From the NCBI GenBank assembly GCA_020796225.1, contig CM036758.1, forward strand, positions 65,644,774 to 65,708,773: a DNA stretch of 64,000 bases, read 5' to 3'. This DNA comes from Arion vulgaris (Eukaryota > Mollusca > Gastropoda > Stylommatophora > Arionidae). The notes under the pieces were generated by a model. It was not told the origin of the DNA, searched no databases, and saw only the letters and a program-made list of their open reading frames with translations. Position 1 is the stretch's first letter. Every line of letters starts with the position of its first letter. Of this stretch, positions 43,611-54,549 are shown piece by piece. A program made the translations under genes and the position numbers.

Positions 43611-44170
43611 ATGGACATATTTTCAGGCACTGGATGGAGAAAGATCTACTTCCAATTCTAAACAGACCATCATGCTTGGTAATGGATAATGCATCCTATC
43701 ACAACGCAGTATCAGCGGAAGACAAAGTACCAACTGCATCAAATACAAAAGATCAAATTAGGACTTGGCTTGCTAAGGAAAATGTCAGCTTCGATGATAC
43801 ATATTTGAAACCCGAGTTGTTGCACCTGGTGAGGATGATAAATAAGACAAAGGTGTTTCATATTGACAAAATCATTGCGGAATACGGCCACACGTCTTTG
43901 CGACTACCTCCATATCATGCTCACCTCAATCCGATAGAGCTTGTCTCGGCTAAAGTAAAAGGGCAAGTTGCCGAACAGAACAGGACGTTTAAAATGTGTG
44001 ATGTTGAAGTTCTGACACGTGAGTCCTTCTCAATGATAGACATGCAGTTCTGGAAGAAGTGTGTTGAACATGTGCTCAGAGAGGAAGACGAGTACTGGCA
44101 CCGAGATGGATTACAATTTGTCCAGCCAGTAACAATTATCAACCTCATGGAATCGTCAGATTCGGGATGA
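43607..44170 (+). CDS. DDE transposase C-terminal half (ORF2, copy C)
   Basis: 187 uninterrupted codons, the same length as copy A. The start is MNGHIFRHWMEK. The second D is in CLVMDNASYHN and the E in HLNPIELVSAKVKG, where the usual W is replaced by S. The start codon overlaps the TGA that ends the ORF1 frame as ATGA. With ORF1 broken in this copy, it cannot make a complete transposase. Confidence 0.75.
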   Translation: MNGHIFRHWMEKDLLPILNRPSCLVMDNASYHNAVSAEDKVPTASNTKDQIRTWLAKENVSFDDTYLKPELLHLVRMINKTKVFHIDKIIAEYGHTSLRLPPYHAHLNPIELVSAKVKGQVAEQNRTFKMCDVEVLTRESFSMIDMQFWKKCVEHVLREEDEYWHRDGLQFVQPVTIINLMESSDSG

Positions 44171-44319
44171 TACAAATCATATTTTGATTACAGACTGAGA
44201 AATAGCAACGTATACATTTCCATATCCAAATGCGTCTACCATCATACAATTTGTGGTGAAGTTAAGACACCCTGGGGTCTAATGGTGACCGAAGGGAGGA
44301 CTAACTGTTGCATATTGTA

Positions 44320-45254
44320 CCCCCACTCCAACATGCACACCACCAGTGTCGATCACTAGGTCAACCTAACACCATACGAAATACCATATGCCATTAGTGT
44401 AAAGTGACTCACTGATTGGTACAGGTCACCAGGAATAGTATTCTTTATCTTTCTATATTGCCCTCGTGCCCAGCGTGTTCGTAGCGCGTTTTACTACGGG
44501 TGACTAGTCCTCTGTAAGTGCGGGTTCAACTCCGCGGACTGACAGAAAAGCTACAGGTTCCCAGATTTACGGTGTTCGTGGCACCGAGCCGAAGGGTTAC
44601 GATGTCCATGACAACGAGCCGAAGAGCTTTCAGCTCAAGTGCTTCTGGATCGGAAAAAACAAAATCTTTCTACATTCGACGCCCACATGGTTTTCAGTTC
44701 AGCCAACATATATAATTAATTGTCTTTCTACTCCACACGGTACTTTTGTTTTAATTCACTCCCTACATAGGAAGACCAGGGTTCCTGAGAAGTATCCATG
44801 AGGTGTCCGGGGATTTCCAAACGTGACTAGTTCCTAAATATTTACATGAGGTTTATTCCATTAATGATTCTAGGGGTTTTAATTGAGAAAATGGGTTAAA
44901 AGACACATCATTCCGCTTTTTCGTTTTTGTCATGTGTCAATGCTGACCTTTCAAAGACATTCCTGATTCATGTCTTCAGTGATGATCAGTATAACCAATT
45001 AATTGATTAGCCAAACAGTTTAAGGCATGTCCGCAATCAACAAATAATTATTAACCTATATTTTAGAAATGACTATCCCTGTCCTTAAAATCGATTGTCC
45101 TACAAGATGACAGTACAGTACAAAGAATACCTATAACATATCTAAAAATAGTTACACCTATTCTAATAATAGCTACAGCCGTTGTTTAGGGTGAATTAAT
45201 TCAAAATGATTCAATTTATATTTTAATTTAGTTAGTATTTCGTATAAGTCACAA
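44320..45254. other. Unassigned; tRNA-like SINE head at 44478-44680
   Basis: CGTAGCGCGTTTTACTACGG and GGGTTCAACTCCGC (about 44475-44535) look like A and B boxes of a tRNA-derived SINE (S5). The following CACCGAGCCGAAGGGTTACG / ACAACGAGCCGAAGAGC is a short direct repeat. The rest of the interval shows nothing I can assign. Confidence 0.5.
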
Positions 45255-45420
45255 TGGAAAAGTGTTTGTCGTACTATAGTATGGGAGTTCGAATCCGAAC
45301 TAAGCCACATGTGCCATTTATTTTCATGTGTTGCAGGAGCTGTGGAGTTGGTGCTTTGTGCAATGATCTCATCAGATGGCATGCCATCTCTGTCGACACG
45401 AATGGAGACATATTGTAAGA
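45255..45420 (+). repeat. S2 SINE-like repeat
   Basis: Box-B-like GTTCGAATCC at about 45288, then GGAGCTGTGGAGTTGGTGCT, TTGTGCAATGATCTCATCAG and GCCATCTCTGTCGA, as in S2. Confidence 0.75.
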
Positions 45421-45526
45421 CCTGGTGATGTGAGGTCAACACTTCATCATATTTAAATGTTTATTGTAACCTATTATGTCTTCTTTGTAAAAGCCTACTG
45501 TCGAAATAACCAGTGTTGTCATATCA

Positions 45527-46550
45527 TGATTGATTGGTTGATTGATTGATTGATTGATTATTAGGATCATCATCATTGTACTTCAGTGAATAACTATGTG
45601 TGCTCCGATCTATTTATTAAACAGGAAGATCTCAGCAGCAGAGCGCGAACTCCGTAACGCCGGCGAGGATTCCCAATTGCGTTATTGAAGATGGTTCAGA
45701 TAGTGTTGTATGAATTGCATTTTTAATCTTTTTCAATGAAAATCCTGGGCAGCAGCTTTCCAGCCTGCTGTTCTCGATGTTGAGCTGCAAAAGGTTTTTT
45801 ACGTGCTCGAATTGAACATAGTACCTACGTATCAGATGGCAGATGCCGATCAGAAATAAAGAGCAGAATAGGACAAGCGAAAACATCATTCCTGAAAATG
45901 AGAAGCATTATTTGCAACAAGTCCTTGTCAATCCAGATCAGAATACGAGTTATTCAGTGCTACATAGAACCAATACTGACATACGGATGCGAGTCATGAC
46001 AATGAACACACATATCAAAAAATCTCTGAGGGCCACAGAAATGTGGTTTTATAGAAGAATGATGAGAATCCCATGGACTGCTAAAATGACTAATGTTGAG
46101 GTGTTGAATGAGATCAAGACACAGAGAAAGCTTATCATCAATATAAGAAAGAGGCAGTCATCATTTGACGGGCATGTGATGAGGAGGGGAGGTTTAGAGC
46201 ACATCGTGATAACCGGTAAAATTGAAGGTAGGCGAGACAGGGGAAGACAGAGAGAGAAAATGTTGGATAGCCTGACTTCATGGCCCTGTAGATCGTCAAC
46301 ATCTGAGTTGATAGCAAACACCAACGACAGAGATTTGTGGAGATCCATGATCGCCTACGCCAGCCTGCACGGCACCTGATGATGATGACCTACGTTTTAT
46401 CGCCGTCTCCGATAGGACTAGAACTCGATCTCACCTACACTAAGATCAGGGATCTCTGGAAAAAATATCCAGATGGCTTCACGAGGGAGCGAACCTGGTA
46501 CCTGTGGCACGAGGGACGAGCACTTAAGCTCTGCGCCACAGAGATAACAT
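45527..46550 (-). repeat. S4 SINE, full-length, split by an L4 LINE
   Basis: The tRNA-like head is at 46550-46396 on the minus strand (GTGGCGCAGAGCTTAAG, then GGTTCGCTCCC). The body is at 45830-45535, with the AATC tail at 45527-45560. The L4 LINE at 45831-46387 interrupts it. The target duplication ACCTACGT is at 45823-45830 and 46388-46395. Confidence 0.85.
45831..46387 (+). pseudogene. L4-family LINE inserted in S4
   Basis: It is 5'-truncated at the YLGSxxTSDGRC region. SDGRCRSEIKSRIGQAKTSF is followed by a frameshift, ATEMWFYRRMMRIPWTAKMT, NVEVLNEIKTQRKLI, DGHVMRRGGLEHIV, GRRDRGRQREKMLDSLTSW and DLWRSMIAYASLHGT, then a stop and a GAT tail. The last 130 codons are in one frame. It is flanked by an 8-bp duplication. 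Confidence 0.88.
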
Positions 46551-46938
46551 AAGCAAAGTACATGTCCACATCGATATCGCATGTACAGACATATACGACA
46601 TGTCGTTTAGAAGAATGAAAACTCTTGTAATGTCACACTGCCATTTTGAGGAAAACATTTAGAAATCATACATATCAGTAACAGCTGTTATTTCTGTATT
46701 ATCTAGGCTTGTTTTTAAATCCCTGGGCATTTTGTGCTTACCTGTCCGACCTGTGCTACTGAGCCAGGTAAATCAACCTCAAAACTATATTCTAATCTGG
46801 TGGTAACATCTGAGGATTATCGCGTCTTCTCATGTGAAGTAATATTACAGTTGCACTCAACGTTAATGTGGCTTTCATATTTTAATGCGCAATATCTTTT
46901 TTTTATTTAGTTTTAATGAGTATTTCGTTGAATTCTTA
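46551..46938. other. Unassigned sequence
   Basis: No motif or shared repeat seen. Confidence 0.5.
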
Positions 46939-47170
46939 TTCTTCTGCTCCAAATCTGCCACTTGCTAACCACTCTTTATGATGTGTATGTGATCTGAGCA
47001 TAAGAACGATTGTACGTTGTTCCAGTTATGTGCCTACAAGTAGGCTAGCATATCCGATTTCTGCGACGTTTTTATTTGTTAGGTAGCTTTCATGGCTCCG
47101 ACCTCAGTCACCTCTTTTCACATGCCTTATAGATCGGAGTGGTACTATTCTTTGCTTCTCTGGAAGGTCC
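46939..47170 (-). repeat. S1 SINE-like repeat
   Basis: TCTGCTCCAAATCTGCCACT, then CAGTTATGTGCCTACAAGTA and CAGTCACCTCTTTTCACATG; a moderately diverged S1 copy. Confidence 0.75.
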
Positions 47171-47379
47171 TGGCAGCAAACATGCGTATTTGTGCCAATA
47201 CCTTTAACCTCTAGTAGATGACAAGCCACATGCAAAACAAGTTCAGAAAGCATCACGTTTCCGACAACCCATTTCACGTGCCCACTGTTTTATAAGTTTT
47301 AAAAAAAAATTAGTACCAAAATGAATCAGGGGATGCTCATCATATATCGTGTTCTGAGCAGAACTTTACTACCCTAACA

Positions 47380-47520
47380 GTCCTTCAGAATTTCTCTCTC
47401 TCTCAAAAACCAGATGCCCCGCTTCGGCAGCCGTCATGCTCGAATAATCAGTCGCATCCGTATTCCATCTACTCCGTGATCTTCCTCTTTCCTTTTTTGC
47501 GAGGATACCTCCTTCCATAA
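47380..47520 (-). pseudogene. L6-family LINE ORF2 C-terminus
   Basis: On the minus strand it reads RLEKTLMEGGILAKKERGRS, RSRWNTDATDYSSMTAAEAG and HLVFERERF followed by a stop. The RGRxRxRW box and MTAAEAG..L..xREKF end are typical of LINE ORF2 C-termini. It lies just outside copy D. Confidence 0.72.
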
Positions 47521-47563
47521 GGGTCTTTTCCAACCTGTCGTTTTTATTAATATATTCAAGCTA

Positions 47564-49729
47564 TAGTCTGTCCATTAATTCGTGAGCACGTTTGAAATTG
47601 ATTTTCTCGAAAACTACCTGTTGGATCTCAGTGATTTTTGCATGCAGCCTTAGAATATCCATGACGCTAAAATAAAGCTAACCAGTAGTCCATAGATGCT
47701 ACGGATTTTGCACATCGGCGAATTCCTTTGATCTTTTATGACAATTGCAAATACGGGGCTCAAATTTTAGATTTTACAGTATCCCTAGAATTTGTCCATG
47801 TCAATTCTATTCATAGGTGTATCTCCATATTAACTTGATAGGTCAAGTAATTAAGTGTGTTGCCCTTTATGTGCAATCGTGAACTTGGATACAATATGCA
47901 ACGGTTAGTCCTCCCCTTCGGTCACCATTAGACCCCAGGGTGTCTTAACCACCACAAATTGTATGATGGTAGACGCATTTGGATATGGAAATGTATACGT
48001 TGCTATTTCTCAGTCTGTAATCAAAATATGATTTGTATCATCCCGAATCTGACGATTCCATGAGGTTGATAATTGTTACTGGCTGGACAAATTGTAATCC
48101 ATCTCGGTGCCAGTACTCGTCTTCCTCTCGGAGCACATGTTCAACACACTTCTTCCAGAACTGCATGTCTATCATTGAGAAGGACTCACGTGTCAGAACT
48201 TCAACATCACACATTTTAAACGTCCTGTTCTGTTCGGCAACTTGCCCTTTTACTTTAGCCCAGACAAGCTCTATCGGAATGAGCATGATATGGAGGTAGT
48301 CGCATAGATGTGTGGCCGTATTCCGCAATGATTTTGTCAATATGAAACACCTTTGTCTTATTTGTCATCCTCACCAGGTGCAACAACTCGGGTTTCAAAT
48401 ATGTATCATCGAAGCTGACATTTTCCTTAGCAAGCCAAGTCCTAATTTGATCTTTTGTATTTGATGCAGTTGGTACTTTGTCTACCGCTGATACTGCGAT
48501 GTGATAGGATGCATTATCCATTACCAAGCATGATGGTCTGTTTAGAATTGAAAGTAGATCTTTCTCCATCCAGTGCCTGAAAATATGTCCATTCATTTCT
48601 GTGTGGTAGTCCCTACCGTCGGTACTTTTGATTGGAAAATAATTCCAGCGTCATGGAAAAGACCTTCTTCACTGCTTCCTGCATGTGTTAGTATAATATG
48701 CTGGCCTTTGCTGCTTGGTATTTTTCTTTTCTGTTCACCGTCTACTGATTGCCATTCTTTAGCATTGGTGTGGTGAGCATTGACCCAGGATTCGTCCAAA
48801 TATACAATATCATAGCCTTGCCTCCGCCGCTCACGGATCTGCCTCAGGTATTTACTTCGGGCAGCAATTAAATGTGGCTTTTCACAAATAATATTCCTGC
48901 CGCCTATAGTTTTTCTGAAGGTGAAGCCGGCGGCTCTTACAATTTTCCATAGAGTACTTTTAGAAATGTCTATGCTGCAATCTGATTGCAGTTTTAATTT
49001 CAGTTTCCTGAGAGTAACAAGTTGATTTGTCGCAAACATTTTCAAGAGCTCCGTCTTATGACATCTATGTCAAAGTCGTCAATTGTTCTTTTCCTTCCTT
49101 GTTTGACATTAGTGCACTTTGTGTCCTGTTTAATCCATCGGGAAAAGGATTCTCTATTCAGACCAAGCGCCAGTTGCGTTCGTTTCTCAGGATTATGAAT
49201 ATCGCAATATAGATGACCTCTCTTAGATTCCCTACGGAAGTGTTGATATAGTAAAACTGTAACCTTCTGCATTGTTATAAATGTGCACTTCATTATGAAT
49301 GTGATATCAATGTCCCTTTTGATAAGCCAACAAATATGATACAATAGCTTCATACAAATAGCGAGATACACCTATGACTATACAACGGTATCCAAATTAT
49401 AACGTCATATGCTTTCCGCTTTCAAAGTCGACTGGGTTCGGTGCACGGGAATTCGTGAAACTCACGATATTTCATTGTTACCATAATGTATTTTTAGAAC
49501 AACGCGTCTGTGTACCGTAAATCTGTTACTATTGTGTACAATCCGGTGAGGTTGATTTTAATATAACCTGAAGAAGAAATATTTCCAACTACATCAAATT
49601 TTCTTGGACAAAAAATATTTCTCTAGTGTCATGGATATTCTAAGGCTGCTTGCAAAAATCACTGAGATCCAACAGGTAGTTTTCGAGAAAATCAATTTCA
49701 AACGTGCTCACGAATTAATGGACAGACTA
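47564..49729 (-). mobile_element. DDE transposon copy D
   Basis: Both TIRs are present (TAGTCTGTCCATTAATTCGT at the low end), with TA at 47562-47563 and 49730-49731. It is 2166 bp long. It is very similar to A, B and C but with its own indels, and it shares the CGGAGCTC deletion with copy C. Confidence 0.95.
48038..49300 (-). pseudogene. DDE transposase, copy D (broken)
   Basis: ORF1 is interrupted at about 49045-49055 by the one-base loss in the GAGCTC region. From 49045 down to 48593 the frame is open and contains STLWKIVRAAGF and VYLDESWVNAHH. ORF2 starts at the shared ATGA (48596), with MDNASYHI replacing MDNASYHN, and is broken near 48280 by a deletion just before the catalytic glutamate segment. 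IELVWAKVKG to the end is open in a shifted frame. Confidence 0.9.
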
Positions 49730-49904
49730 TAATACAGTGTTCTCATTCTTATTTGTAGCATCAACCAGTTTTATTTTGATCTTGAGTCAATTACATGATA
49801 TATACTTATTGCTCTTCCTATAATACAACAGTTGAATGTATACAAACAAATGAGTTTCCAATTGTACACGTTGTGCTATTTGAAATCGCCCTTGTGTTGC
49901 CACA

Positions 49905-50045
49905 CCCCGGAAGGGAAGCAAAGAATACTACCACCACGACCCAACATGCATGTCGTAAGAGGCAACTGATGTAGGACCTAAGGAAGCTACCTAGTAAATA
50001 AAAAGCATCGCAGAAATCGGATGTGCTGGCCTATTTGTAGTCGGA
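49905..50045 (+). repeat. S1 head and middle
   Basis: GGAAGGGAAGCAAAGAATAC, GCATGTCGTAAGAGGCAACT, CTAGTAAATAAAAAGCATCG and ATGTGCTGGCCTATTTGTAG. It stops abruptly where a 108-bp repeat begins. Confidence 0.78.
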
Positions 50046-50049
50046 GTAT

Positions 50050-50157
50050 ATGTACGTGTGCTAAATTATCGTATTTTAATATAACTATGATATGGACTAT
50101 TTTTGCTCAGGAGCTCAGGGGAGTGGGTTTTTTAAGGTACAGGTGGCCAGGCTTCAA
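50050..50157 (+). repeat. 108-bp repeat, copy 1
   Basis: By eye it is identical to 53267-53374, from ATGTACGTGTGCTAAATTAT to GGTGGCCAGGCTTCAA. No TIR or tail is visible. Confidence 0.85.
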
Positions 50158-50574
50158 TAATCAGGCTTCATGTAATACACTAAGATCCACTAAACATTCG
50201 AGGAAACATTCCTATGCTTCTTAGTACTGTCTTTCGTGCCTTGTTATCTATATGTGTGTTTGCTCCATATATGTGTCATTTATCAACTATATTGTTTATT
50301 GTTCCTCTCCTTTTCCACTTTCGGTTTTTGTGTTGCACTCATTTCGTTGTTCGTTTTATTCCCAGATTTTCATCAGATAGGTTTATGTTTCCACATGTAA
50401 TCGTCCATTTGTAGTGTTCCTCGAAAGTCGTCATTCTTGTTGTATTGTTTGCTTGATAAAGGCCTTTTGGTCGAAACGTTGCTGTTTATCGTCACTGTTT
50501 ATGTATTTTGTAAAACTGTAGTACTTTGTTTTTACGTGTTTACCTATTTTTCCAAGTTTTACTGCAGTCTCCAC
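50158..50574. other. Mostly unassigned; possible degenerate hammerhead-like motif at 50449-50485
   Basis: TTGATAAAGGCC followed by TTTTGGTCGAAACG can fold as a short GGCC/GGTC stem closed by TTTT, between a CUGAUGA-like and a GAAA core. Two core positions differ from the consensus. Hammerheads of this kind occur in Penelope-like elements. Open stretches on both strands here show no family motif. Confidence 0.25.
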
Positions 50575-50725
50575 CCTCTTTGTTGTTACAGCGCCACATT
50601 TGGCGATCGTGCGCAAGGGATTCCCAGCACGTATTGTCTATATCGAAGATTTCAGAGACACTTTAAAGTGTCTTTAAAGCGTTTTTCTGTACACCAGCTA
50701 AACGTCTGCCCCCTTCAACGTCTGC
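50575..50725 (-). pseudogene. LA-family LINE C-terminal fragment
   Basis: On the minus strand: EKRFKDTLK, a stop-disturbed SLK segment, then ESLAHDRQMWRC-like sequence. It matches the LA C-terminus at 20870-20905 plus 24286-24340 and shows what the split copy looked like before the LTR insertion. Confidence 0.7.
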
Positions 50726-50999
50726 CTAGTGGGTCTTAGTGTATTACAGCAATACTTGAAACTTAGTGGGTCTAGTCAGTCACGTGTTTACATATATATG
50801 TGCTCGGTGAAGTTGAACTGGACTGGATTGAAACCGCATGTATATTTGATGTTGTGAGTGAAATTCAATCAGACATGAATGACTCCAAAAGATATCATTT
50901 AAGTTACTAGAAATATGATGCTTATGTAATTATCGTGATGAATGTGAGACGACAAACATATCAAAGTTTAAAGAGGTTTACAAGTCGTAGTATTGTCTT

Positions 51000-51445
51000 C
51001 AAATTTGTACCTGGGTTTTACTCCCATATTGCTTGGTCCATCTCCGCAGAAATGGCACACCACCTACTGAGAATATTAGACAAATCACTAACTCCGTAGC
51101 TACAGCAACAACCCTAGCTCATAGGCTACCGAACTAAAAAAAACAGGTTGTGTCTGAATTATATTTATGTCGTTATTTTCCCATTGCAGGTGTATGTAGA
51201 AATTCATCTGCAGTTTCCTTCATTATTAACCCATGTTTATGAGTAATATACCATTTTGTAGGTACGTGCATTTTATTTCAGATAGAGCTATTACACAGTG
51301 GCGCTCCCAGCGCTGATGGAAACCGATCAGCTATGGGTCTCTAGAAAAATTGCGCTCGTGAACAGAGCGGTTCGGATTCGAACGCACGATTCAACTCGCA
51401 CAACACCGGTTTAACCACTTAGACACAGAGACCAACAACACACAA
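51000..51445 (-). repeat. S2 SINE interrupted by repeat B
   Basis: On the minus strand the head (51445-51345) has TGTCTAAGTGG and GTTCGAATCC, tRNA-like A and B boxes. The body (51120-51000) has GCTACGGAGTTAGTG and GTGGTGTGCCATTTCTGCGG. Between them, 51143-51330 is repeat B. Confidence 0.68.
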
Positions 51446-51469
51446 ACATTAAAGAATAATACGATGCAT

Positions 51470-51720
51470 CTTCTTCTTCTTCTTCCTACGCTACATATCG
51501 ATCACTTGTTAAACCACTCTTTGAGATGTATATGTTATTCGAGCCTAAGCGCGATTGTACGTTGTGCCAGTTATGTGCCTACAAGTAGGCAAGAAAATCC
51601 CATTTGTGCGACGCTTTTTCTTTACTAGGGTAGCTTCTCTAGGTTCCTACCTCAGTCGCCTCTTACGACATGCCTTGTAGTTCGTAGTATATTATTCGTT
51701 GCTCCCCTTGCAATCCCCAG
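51470..51720 (-). repeat. S1 SINE-like repeat, full-length
   Basis: CTTCTTCTTCTTCTTCCTAC (the tail), GATCACTTGTTAAACCACTC, GTTGTGCCAGTTATGTGCCT, CTCAGTCGCCTCTTACGACA and CGTTGCTCCCCTTGC (the head). Confidence 0.83.
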
Positions 51721-52500
51721 CAACACACGAGCGACACGATAAACAATGAAAGAGATGGAACAATGAATATATACAATATTTCAACAAAAATAGAAACATG
51801 ATACAGTTGTAATAATATAAGAAGATTTAGCTTCAAGACAATTTCATAATATCTATAAAATGGATCTTTGGTTTTTTTAAAACACCCGGAAATGGGTTTT
51901 TTCCAGCTTTACGCTAAGAAATGATCAATATGAGAAACATGATACAACTCTGCACATCTAAGAATGAATATTACAGCAGACAATAATAACGAAGTCAGAT
52001 TTAAGAAATATAAAATGGATAACACTCGCAGAAATTGCTGTAGACGTATGGCAATCTGAGCTTCAATTAACCACCCAACAAGGGTTTATTCTAGCACCAA
52101 GTTTCAATTACAAACTTTAGTTTTATAGGTTAATCATTATATTAACAAACCCCGCAGTTTGTATCACCGGTAGCAATCGTCTATGCGACGAGGAGGTAAA
52201 GTGCTCGTCTTTCTCGCTAATAGTCATAGGGTCATTCCCAGCGGAGTTCAAATTGGGGTGTAAAGAATAGAGCCACTGTTACCAGCAAGGCATGTCGTAA
52301 GAGGCGACTAATGAGGTGGACGTGGGTCTAGCTACCGAACACCGTAAAAAAAAACACTAGGTGGCTACTGAACGGAGAGCGAACCGCGTAAACGCTGGCT
52401 GAAACCGGTCACATCGCAGAAAGATAAGCACCAGAGCTCCAAATTCTACTGAAGATGTGACGTAAAACACACCAACGCTAAGGCTGCATGATTCAGATTT
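51721..52500. other. Mostly unassigned; S1 fragment at 52259-52345
   Basis: GCAAGGCATGTCGTAAGAGG at 52287 is an S1 word. The region 52170-52250 resembles a decayed tRNA-like head. Otherwise nothing is assigned. Confidence 0.5.
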
Positions 52501-52559
52501 CTACATGATTAGAATTTATGGGGAGGTCTAGTACATCGGTCTGGGTGGTGATCGCAATG

Positions 52560-52690
52560 GAGAGAGAGAGAGAGAGATTCCAAGAGGAAAGCGATATATA
52601 TTTTTGTCCAGATATAGCTGATACTAGTATAGATGCGATCGAGTCTTAGTCCTATCAGGGACGAAAGATAAAAATTAACCCACATAAACC
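52560..52690 (+). repeat. S4 head fragment with GA microsatellite
   Basis: A short (GA)n at 52559-52577 is followed by TTGTCCAGATATAGCTGATA and TCGAGTCTTAGTCCTATCAG, the S4 post-tRNA segment. Confidence 0.55.
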
Positions 52691-53266
52691 GGATCCCGAA
52701 ATTTCGGGATTGAATGTAAACATTGCATATCACGAGCTCTTGAAATATCGGTACGATATGATGGGATCATTATTTTTAGGCTTTCAATAATAAATTGTGT
52801 ACAAATATGACGACAAACATAACCCACATGTTATGTGCGGTTTTGCAAGATGGCTGAAGCTATTGTGGGATTTTCGTGGGTACTGATAAGCTAATTAGTT
52901 AAGTATTTTCTATATTAAAAGATGTTCAGAAAATTTAGGAAATGGTCGCACTAAAAGTATAACAACAAAACAAGATGTCGAACTTGTTTTTAATGAATTG
53001 AAGAAAAATTTGAATGATTAGAATTAGAATGTGATTATTATGATGATGATATAGAAAGTGAGTTTGACGATTATTTAGACAATGAAGAATAGTTTTATTC
53101 AATTGCTATTCAAGATTTATGTTCAATCTGGCGTAACATCTACATATACAGGAATATTCACGGCCGTGACCACATATTATATCATGTAAATTAAACAGTT
53201 TTGTATTCCGCAAATAGATAATAAACAGAAATAATGATGGAATAAGTCAATAACAAATTATAGAGC
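52691..53266. other. Unassigned
   Basis: A short acidic frame at about 53020-53090 (DDDIESEFDDYLDNEE) resembles the acidic start of some transposase-derived proteins. It is too short to assign. Confidence 0.4.
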
Positions 53267-53374
53267 ATGTACGTGTGCTAAATTATCGTATTTTAATATA
53301 ACTATGATATGGACTATTTTTGCTCAGGAGCTCAGGGGAGTGGGTTTTTTAAGGTACAGGTGGCCAGGCTTCAA
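53267..53374 (+). repeat. 108-bp repeat, copy 2
   Basis: Identical by eye to 50050-50157. Its last word AGGCTTCAAAGGGTTAAG recurs at 53473. Confidence 0.85.
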
Positions 53375-54549
53375 AGGGTTAAGTCATGCGTTCAAGTTAA
53401 GGCTGGGTTTATTTTTTTTAAATGTGAAAAAAAGCCTGATAGAACACAATCTGAAGAATATTAGCTATATGCAGGCTTCAAAGGGTTAAGATTAACTATA
53501 TGGGGAATTATTAACATTCGAACCGCTTGCCGCTAGCTGTGTTTCTTTTTAAATTATAATTGCATTCTCTTTGTTACACTCTGATAAAGCCTTTCACATT
53601 TTGCTAATTCAGCAATATTAAAGCAGTCTAACTTATAGAGTCTATATCAGATGTTGTTTGTTTTTACCCAAAGTATGACAAGTGCATGAATGATAAAACA
53701 CTGGTTTCAAAGTCCTTATATAATTCAATAGATGTTTTCTTGTCTAACATTATGATTTGAGTGATCGTCTGTGTCTTATCAGCAGTGAGCTCGATCAGAG
53801 CCTAGTGCAAACTACGCAGCTTGCAGTTTGGAAGCAAATTCATTCCCCTGGATTTTTACGAACGTTCACAACTAGACCACGGTCGTTCAGAAAGCATTAG
53901 CAAACTACTAAACTTATACATGGCGCCTAGAAAATCAACGACTTGTTTAAAATGGTCAAGGATATGCCACGATTTTCATTTCATGACTTTTTAATCACCG
54001 TCCTTACATGTGACATTTTAATAACCGTCTGTACATGTGGTTTTCTATTGCTTCTACATATATTTGGCTCAGCATATCCTGTCAACATGGTATGTCGCGC
54101 CTTTCTTGATGTTAAGAAAACCCATTGAAGAAGAACATCTGCAATTCCTACGTTCGATGAAAATTTGATGCGTTTTGAATGTGATAGTTTTATCTTTCTC
54201 TGAAATCTCTTCATGGCGAGCGAGAAGACTTATATTTATACCGTTTATATTTATATATATAAACATATCGTTTGTTATTCCATCATTTTCCAGCGGATTA
54301 TATTCATGTATGTATCATTAATATGTATACGTTATATTAGTTGCTCAATTAAAAACGTCTAATGAAGCTTAGAGATAGTACTATTAATATCATATGTATT
54401 AAATTTCAATTTAGCTGAAAATTTAAATATGGTGCGACTTTCATTAGAATATTATATTATGATTTTTATATGAAGTAGTTGACATATATTGATTGAAGAA
54501 TGTTTATAATTGTATCAAGATTATTTCTGTTCTACTAAAGGAATTGAAC
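53375..54549. other. Unassigned, containing repeat R on the minus strand at 53770-53990
   Basis: The R copy is recognised by GTGAGCTCGATCAG, CGTTCAGAAAGCATTAG and GAAAATCAACGACTTG. The rest has no assigned family. A noisy relative of this whole stretch follows at 54550-55600. Confidence 0.5.

Larger units (their letters stand above)
42465..44319 (+). mobile_element. DDE transposon copy C, 3'-truncated
   Basis: It has the left TIR, preceded by TA at 42463-42464. The sequence matches copies A, B and D up to GTTGCATATTGTA at about 44319 and then diverges, so the last ~320 bp and the right TIR are missing. Confidence 0.92.

Noticed and set aside
51345..51445. Functional tRNA gene on the minus strand
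   Set aside because: Good A and B boxes, but no acceptor pairing that I can form, and the sequence continues into a dispersed SINE body.
53020..53095. piggyBac-like N-terminus (acidic run)
   Set aside because: Only an acidic stretch; no downstream transposase domain and no TTAA-bounded element found.
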